Part shown: positions 60,167-64,000 of the stretch, piece after piece
Layout of the letters: every line of letters begins with the position of its first letter
Position numbering within the stretch: position 1 is the stretch's first letter
Source of the DNA: Virgibacillus indicus
GTDB lineage: Bacteria > Bacillota > Bacilli > Bacillales > Amphibacillaceae
Length of the DNA: 64,000 nt
Direction: 5' to 3'
NCBI RefSeq assembly: GCF_002266285.1
Contig: NZ_NPMS01000003.1
Location: 186,001-250,000 of the forward strand
The notes under the pieces: generated by a model
The model's database searches: none
What the model saw: the letters and a program-made list of their open reading frames with translations, nothing else
Told to the model about the DNA's origin: nothing
Made by a program: the position numbers and the translations under genes

Positions 60167-61015
60167 GTGATATTTACAACAGTAGACCCCCTGAATAGGG
60201 TGTTTTTGGAAATTGGACCGCTTACGATTTATTGGTATGGTGTAATTATTGCCATTGGTGCTGCTTTAGGCTTATGGTTAGCCATAAAAGAGGCAGAACG
60301 GCTTGGTTTAGATAAAGATTTGCTTGTAGACTTTATGGTTTACGCCGTACCAATCGCAATTGTTTTTGCGCGAATTTATTATGTGATTTTTGAGTGGGAA
60401 AGGTATGCTGACGGACCATTTTGGCGTGTGTTTGCTGTTTGGGAAGGTGGCATTGCTATACATGGAGCAATTATCGGTGGAGTACTCACGGCAATTGTAT
60501 TTTGCAAAGTAAAAAAAATATCATTTTGGCAATTAGCCGATATTGTGGCACCTAGCCTTATTTTAGGACAGGCAATCGGTCGCTGGGGAAACTTTATAAA
60601 CCAAGAGGCACATGGAGGACAGCTTTTAGATGGCTCGTTTATATATGAAATTTTGCCAGAACTCATCATTAATCAAATGACGATAAATGGTATGACCTAT
60701 CATCCCACATTTTTATATGAATCAATGTGGAACATTATCATTCTCGTTTTACTTCTGTTATTAAGGAAATCAAATCCGTTGCGAGGGGAAGTATTCTTAA
60801 CTTATTTGATGGGATACTCTATAGGTAGGTTTTTTATCGAAGGTATGCGTACAGATAGTTTGTATTTAGTTGGTAATCTACGGACTGCACAACTCGTTTC
60901 GATTTTACTTATTATAGGATCGCTTCTTTATATTATTTATCACCGTAGAACAATCAAGGTGAGGTATAATGAACCGAAAAAACGTTTTAAAAAAAAGCAG
61001 AAAATAAGAAGATGA
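60167..61015 (+). CDS. lgt: Prolipoprotein diacylglyceryl transferase
   Basis: 282 residues from GTG 60167 (AGAGGT), 37 nt after the Crp/Fnr gene. Lgt moves diacylglycerol from phosphatidylglycerol to the lipobox cysteine of prelipoproteins in the membrane. Signature blocks are present: [20 protein letters not shown], then [33 protein letters not shown] and [17 protein letters not shown]. The C-terminus is very basic. Bacilli normally have a core lgt elsewhere, so this may be an extra copy travelling with the metal-stress genes; no lipoprotein gene is intact nearby. Confidence 0.9.
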   Translation: MIFTTVDPLNRVFLEIGPLTIYWYGVIIAIGAALGLWLAIKEAERLGLDKDLLVDFMVYAVPIAIVFARIYYVIFEWERYADGPFWRVFAVWEGGIAIHGAIIGGVLTAIVFCKVKKISFWQLADIVAPSLILGQAIGRWGNFINQEAHGGQLLDGSFIYEILPELIINQMTINGMTYHPTFLYESMWNIIILVLLLLLRKSNPLRGEVFLTYLMGYSIGRFFIEGMRTDSLYLVGNLRTAQLVSILLIIGSLLYIIYHRRTIKVRYNEPKKRFKKKQKIRR

Positions 61016-61154
61016 AATACGGAAATTTGTAATAATAGAAACAAGAATCGTTGATTTTTATGTAAGAATGATAAAAAGATTTCCAAGCCGCCAATGTTAC
61101 AGATTGAGAATGGATTAAAGTTAAGTTTATTAATGATTTCACTATAATTGATAG

Positions 61155-61194
61155 AAAGTTGCTCCGGAAGTTGTGTTCTCTGAGCAACTTTTTT
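61155..61194 (+). terminator. Terminator downstream of lgt
   Basis: AAAGTTGCTC and GAGCAACTTT pair across a 17-nt loop and end in a T-run. Confidence 0.8.
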
Positions 61195-61554
61195 AATAAA
61201 TCAAAGCAGAAACAAGAGTCTGATGTTGTTGTAAAATTTAGAGAAGCTCTAAAGGTCTATTTATACGCTCTACAAAATGGTACGCTTACAAAGGAAATCA
61301 TTATAGATGTAATGAAGCATTTGGATGAATTGATAATACAACCTAATTATGAAAAGATCAGCAACGAACTCCCAATGGATAGATTTGATTTGCTTATAAA
61401 TCCAATATTTGAATATACAAAAGAACTTGCAATAAATAATGCCGTTGAACTAACTAGTATAGAGAAAGAAGCAACTTCGAGATCTGAGGATCCACTTATA
61501 AATTTTCAGCGTTGTCTAGAAACACAAAAGCGCATTTTTGAACTGGCTTCTTAA
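61195..61554 (+). pseudogene. Unknown protein, probably 5'-truncated
   Basis: An open frame of about 119 residues (SDVVVKFREALKVYLYALQN, MKHLDELIIQPNYEKISNEL, INFQRCLETQKRIFELAS) ends at 61554. It runs back into the terminator hairpin of lgt without a good start codon or ribosome binding site, so it appears cut at its 5' end. The helical sequence is not recognised. It is the first of three unknown co-directional genes. Confidence 0.45.
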
Positions 61555-61701
61555 ATCCTCGTAAAATCGAGAGCATGATTAGTACTATCTTAAAATCAAT
61601 ACTGTACTTATAAAATTCTGTATATATGTATTCCTGTATTTACACGTAACTGTAGATATAAGATTGTATAACCAAAAATATTTACGGGAGGTGATTTACT
61701 A

Positions 61702-62541
61702 ATGACGAACGAAAGTACTGTTCATATTGAGTTTAATAAATTATCGTTAAGCCCTGGGGTACAAGCTGTTCAAAAACAAGCACTAGCTGCAGTCGTTATT
61801 GGATCACAATTGGATAGTGCAGGGTTCTATAACTTTAGCAACCAATATAAACAAATAGCTTCAGCTGCAAATCAAGTGATACGACCATTAGCAGACTTAC
61901 ACTCCTATACCAACCGTATCAGTACTCAAATGTTACCTATAGTGGAAACAATACATTCTACGGTATCTAGTTATGTTGCAATTCAAGATACAATAAACCA
62001 TATGAACCTAATAAGTCGTAATTTAAGCGAAATTGTAGGTGCTACTACGGGAATGCTAAGTCGAACAGTTTCAGGTTTAAGGAATCTACAAATGATTAGT
62101 GTTCAGACCATCGCAGACACGTTGAAGCAAGTCGGTCCGTATAACCTGGCTTCTTCTTTTAAGCATATAGATTTAACATTAGATGTTAACTTCGATGAAT
62201 TACCAGTTCGGGAAGCCGTAAATCCCTATGATGAGTTATCACCTCAAGAAATAAACGAAAAACTTAAAAAGGAAATCGAAAGAGATAAAGAAATACTCGG
62301 AGTGAACGTTCCATACAATGTCCTGGGTATGGGGTTTATCAAGGATGTTTACCTGCCGGTGACAGGCATGGCATATAGTCTCGAAGCTTCAGGTGCGATT
62401 GATGCAAGTTTTGCTGTTCAATTTTTTATTTTTGCCATTCTACCTTTTGTTCTTAATCTTTCTACTAAAAACAATACTAGCACGAAAGAGGAGATCAAGC
62501 TGGACGTAAGGATAAAATCTGATGACGGAGAGAATATTTGA
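61702..62541 (+). CDS. Unknown 279-residue protein with C-terminal membrane helix
   Basis: ATG at 61702 follows GGGAGGTGAT. The N-terminal two thirds look helical and rich in Ser, Gln and Asn (LDSAGFYNFSNQYKQIASAA, VSSYVAIQDTINHMNLISRN). After an acidic linker (YDELSPQEINEKLKKEIERD) comes one probable membrane helix (AVQFFIFAILPFVLNL) and a charged tail. No family is recognised. A broken PD-(D/E)XK-like gene follows 45 nt downstream. The pair could be an accessory or defence-type module, but this is speculation from position. Confidence 0.55.
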   Translation: MTNESTVHIEFNKLSLSPGVQAVQKQALAAVVIGSQLDSAGFYNFSNQYKQIASAANQVIRPLADLHSYTNRISTQMLPIVETIHSTVSSYVAIQDTINHMNLISRNLSEIVGATTGMLSRTVSGLRNLQMISVQTIADTLKQVGPYNLASSFKHIDLTLDVNFDELPVREAVNPYDELSPQEINEKLKKEIERDKEILGVNVPYNVLGMGFIKDVYLPVTGMAYSLEASGAIDASFAVQFFIFAILPFVLNLSTKNNTSTKEEIKLDVRIKSDDGENI

Positions 62542-62586
62542 GAACAATAAATAGTATACTTAAGTAAAAAAATAAAAGAGGTTCAA

Positions 62587-63358
62587 ATGATTTTAAGAGA
62601 GATTCTCCCAAACAAGAAGGATTTCCAAACAATATCAGGTAAGAAGCATTTTCCAACAAGGATTATTTAGCATTGGTTCCATATACACTGTTAAAAAGTG
62701 ATAATTCTTCAGTTATTGGAACTGCGTTTGATTATTTAGCGAGAATTATGCTTGCCTGAGAAGCTAAGGCACACAGAGATAAAGCCTACTCAAATCTAAC
62801 AGCAGAGGGCGGGTTAAGGCTTTTATCTCGATTTTTAAAGAACCATCCTTCTATTGAGTCCAAAAGTGAAAAAAGGTATGAAAAAAGTATAAAAAAATTA
62901 AAAGCATTTACTAAAAACAAGCAAGATGTTAAGAAACTGATTTTAGATGCTTGTTTCCTTGCTAAACTTGAACGTATTTACCGTTCCGGACTCCACCCAG
63001 CCAATCCTTTTGAAGAGTCTTTTTTTGATGAACCTGATGATAAAGTCATTAAAGATCTAGAACTACTATGTGATGTATTTCAAGAAAATTTCGTCCCAAT
63101 AATCAACCCATCCAGTGACATCATCTATAACCCAAACTTCGGTATTTCCTCTGCTTTTGTAGGGTTGCAGACGGTGATGTTATCATCGATGGAAATCTAT
63201 ATGATTTTAAAAGTGGAAAGAAAATAGGTTATAATTGGCAAGAAATTGCTCAAATAGTGGGTTATTATTTACTTAATGGGGTACCGCCAACATTTCGCGG
63301 AAAACATACGTTAAGAAGCGTAAATTTGTTTTATCCGTTTGAAGTCTATTGTTCATAA
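62587..63358 (+). pseudogene. PD-(D/E)XK-like protein gene with a stop and two frameshifts
   Basis: Reading across frames gives KDYLALVPYTLLKSDNSSVI, FDYLARIMLA, an in-frame TGA at 62758, then EAKAHRDKAYSNLTAEGGLR, ILDACFLAKLERIYRSGLHP, and after a shift near 63167 ADGDVIIDGNLYDFKSGKKI and WQEIAQIVGYYLLNG to 63358. ADGDxII followed by YDFKSG and a Q/E helix fits the core of PD-(D/E)XK nuclease-fold proteins. Three lesions make it inactive. Its former partner may be the intact gene just upstream. Confidence 0.6.
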
Positions 63359-63532
63359 ATGCATGTATGGATAATGAACGTTCGTATATTACAAAACACC
63401 CATTCACGAACGTCTTTAAGTGGGAAACAAATGGAATTCCCAAGCGTTTGTAAATGTATAGATTTACGGAATACCTAATTTTCTTGTATTCCTTAATGTA
63501 GGAAATATCAGCTTTCTTCGTGTCGAATTTTG

Positions 63533-63570
63533 CTTAGCGTATGTTTTCCGCTTTTTGTTGGTAGGACCCC
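63533..63570. repeat. Second Tn3-type 38-bp end, opposite orientation
   Basis: The 38 bp run CTTAGCGT to GTAGGACCCC; reversed, they share 26 of 38 positions with the end at 31040, including the outer GGGGTCC and the inner ACGCTAAG. The element would extend leftward. Flanking 5-mers (TATAT at 31035 and TTATT at 63571) do not match, so the two are probably ends of different elements. Confidence 0.65.
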
Positions 63571-63715
63571 TTATTGGAAAAACCAAAGTGGTTTATACGA
63601 TCAATACAGTTGTCACTATGGTTATGCCGCAACTAAAAACCCATGGAATATAGAGCCTTGGAGACCAGATGTATCAACACTTGCTACAATTATAGCGAAA
63701 TGTAATCCAAAATAA
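63571..63715 (+). pseudogene. DUF2599-like C-terminal fragment cut by a Tn3-type end
   Basis: The frame directly after the transposon end reads PYWKNQSGLYDQYSCHYGYA, TKNPWNIEPWRPDVSTLATI and IAKCNPK. The WNxEPWRP block and the closing KCNP with paired cysteines resemble the end of secreted DUF2599 proteins. The missing 5' part is consistent with interruption by the transposon. From 63716 to 64000 nothing is supported. Confidence 0.5.
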
Positions 63716-64000
63716 GTGAATCAAGATTAAAAAAGTGAAAATGAGGTTCCAGTATATTGATAGAACTTCACAAATTTAATGAGCCTTTGGAGTTCGATAA
63801 AACACTATGTTTATTGAGCTTTGAAGGCTTATTTATTATATCGACATAATTGCGTTTTCTCAGATTCAGTAAAGCGCTTAAAATTAAAAGAACGAAAGGG
63901 TAATAGTTATATCTATTTGTTTTTGAAAACAATGATTTTACAACAAAAACAGAAATATCATTATGGATATAAATTCAATACCCAAAGAATGAATCGACAA

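Noticed and set aside
31040..63570. A single 32.5-kb Tn3 transposon bounded by the two 38-bp ends
   Set aside because: The ends share only 26 of 38 bases, mostly the family-wide conserved positions, and the flanking 5-mers TATAT and TTATT are not a target duplication.

Overview
The window looks like a low-GC Firmicute, most likely a Bacillaceae member of the Oceanobacillus/Virgibacillus kind. The evidence is AGGAGG-type ribosome binding sites, AT-rich intergenic DNA, and Bacillus-like families (MepB, Rrf2/YwnA with its NmrA partner, YusI/Spx-like, DUF2187, DUF6448, AddB, quinol-type NO reductase). The identification rests on protein recognition only.

Layout. 0-6.7 kb: the end of an M14 peptidase, an ORF-less group II intron, a frameshifted lipoprotein gene, then a quinol NO reductase (qNor) with a PAS protein. 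6.9-11.5 kb: a group II intron whose reverse transcriptase gene is itself interrupted, exactly at the catalytic YADD box, by a second group II intron. 11.7-17 kb: ordinary metabolic and regulatory genes (epoxide hydrolase, WYL regulator, MepB, broken Nudix gene, MerR/TipA-like operon) between copies of a small palindromic repeat with the core ATCGGGCGC. 17.2-24.5 kb: a mobile-looking island with a type I toxin-antitoxin locus, small unknown proteins, a RadC-like protein, and a DUF6744/MoxR-ATPase/VWA trio. 24.9-30.6 kb: a putative restriction-modification locus with two different DNA methyltransferases around a nuclease-helicase. 31-34.8 kb: a Tn3-family transposon (one 38-bp end, tnpA, tnpR, res-like site). 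35.2-37.7 kb: a membrane protein, a third intron remnant, and a divergent Rrf2/NmrA pair with a duplicated operator. 38.1-41.6 kb: an orphan AddB-like protein that has lost all four Fe-S cysteines. 41.7-45.7 kb: redox proteins (some broken) and a ComA-like/MmgE-PrpD operon. 45.9-61 kb: a metal/NO-stress region with a second qNor, Dps, a YHS-like protein, HMA metallochaperones, a P1B-type ATPase, a His-rich DUF6448-LysM protein, a Crp/Fnr regulator and Lgt. Debris of transposons, integrases and truncated genes lies among these. 61-64 kb: unknown and broken genes and a second Tn3-type end.

How the genes work together. The most coherent signal is a regulon. Eight FNR-type palindromes (consensus TTGAY-N4-RTCAA) lie upstream of both qNor genes, the YHS-like gene, a PNPOx-like gene, the copZ-like remnant/dps unit, the DUF6448-LysM gene and both HMA genes (one leading the ATPase operon). 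At each of the eight, a -10 hexamer starts exactly 36 nt from the first base of the palindrome, the geometry of a class II FNR-activated promoter. The Crp/Fnr protein encoded at 59.4 kb carries the E-x-x-S-R recognition helix expected to read TTGAT half-sites, but its N-terminal cysteine cluster is replaced by a His-rich stretch. I infer a local oxygen/NO/metal-responsive regulon joining NO detoxification to metal handling.

Other second-look items are the Fe-S-less AddB, the nested introns, the two-methyltransferase nuclease-helicase locus, two genes with apparent AUU/AUC starts, and heavy local gene decay.
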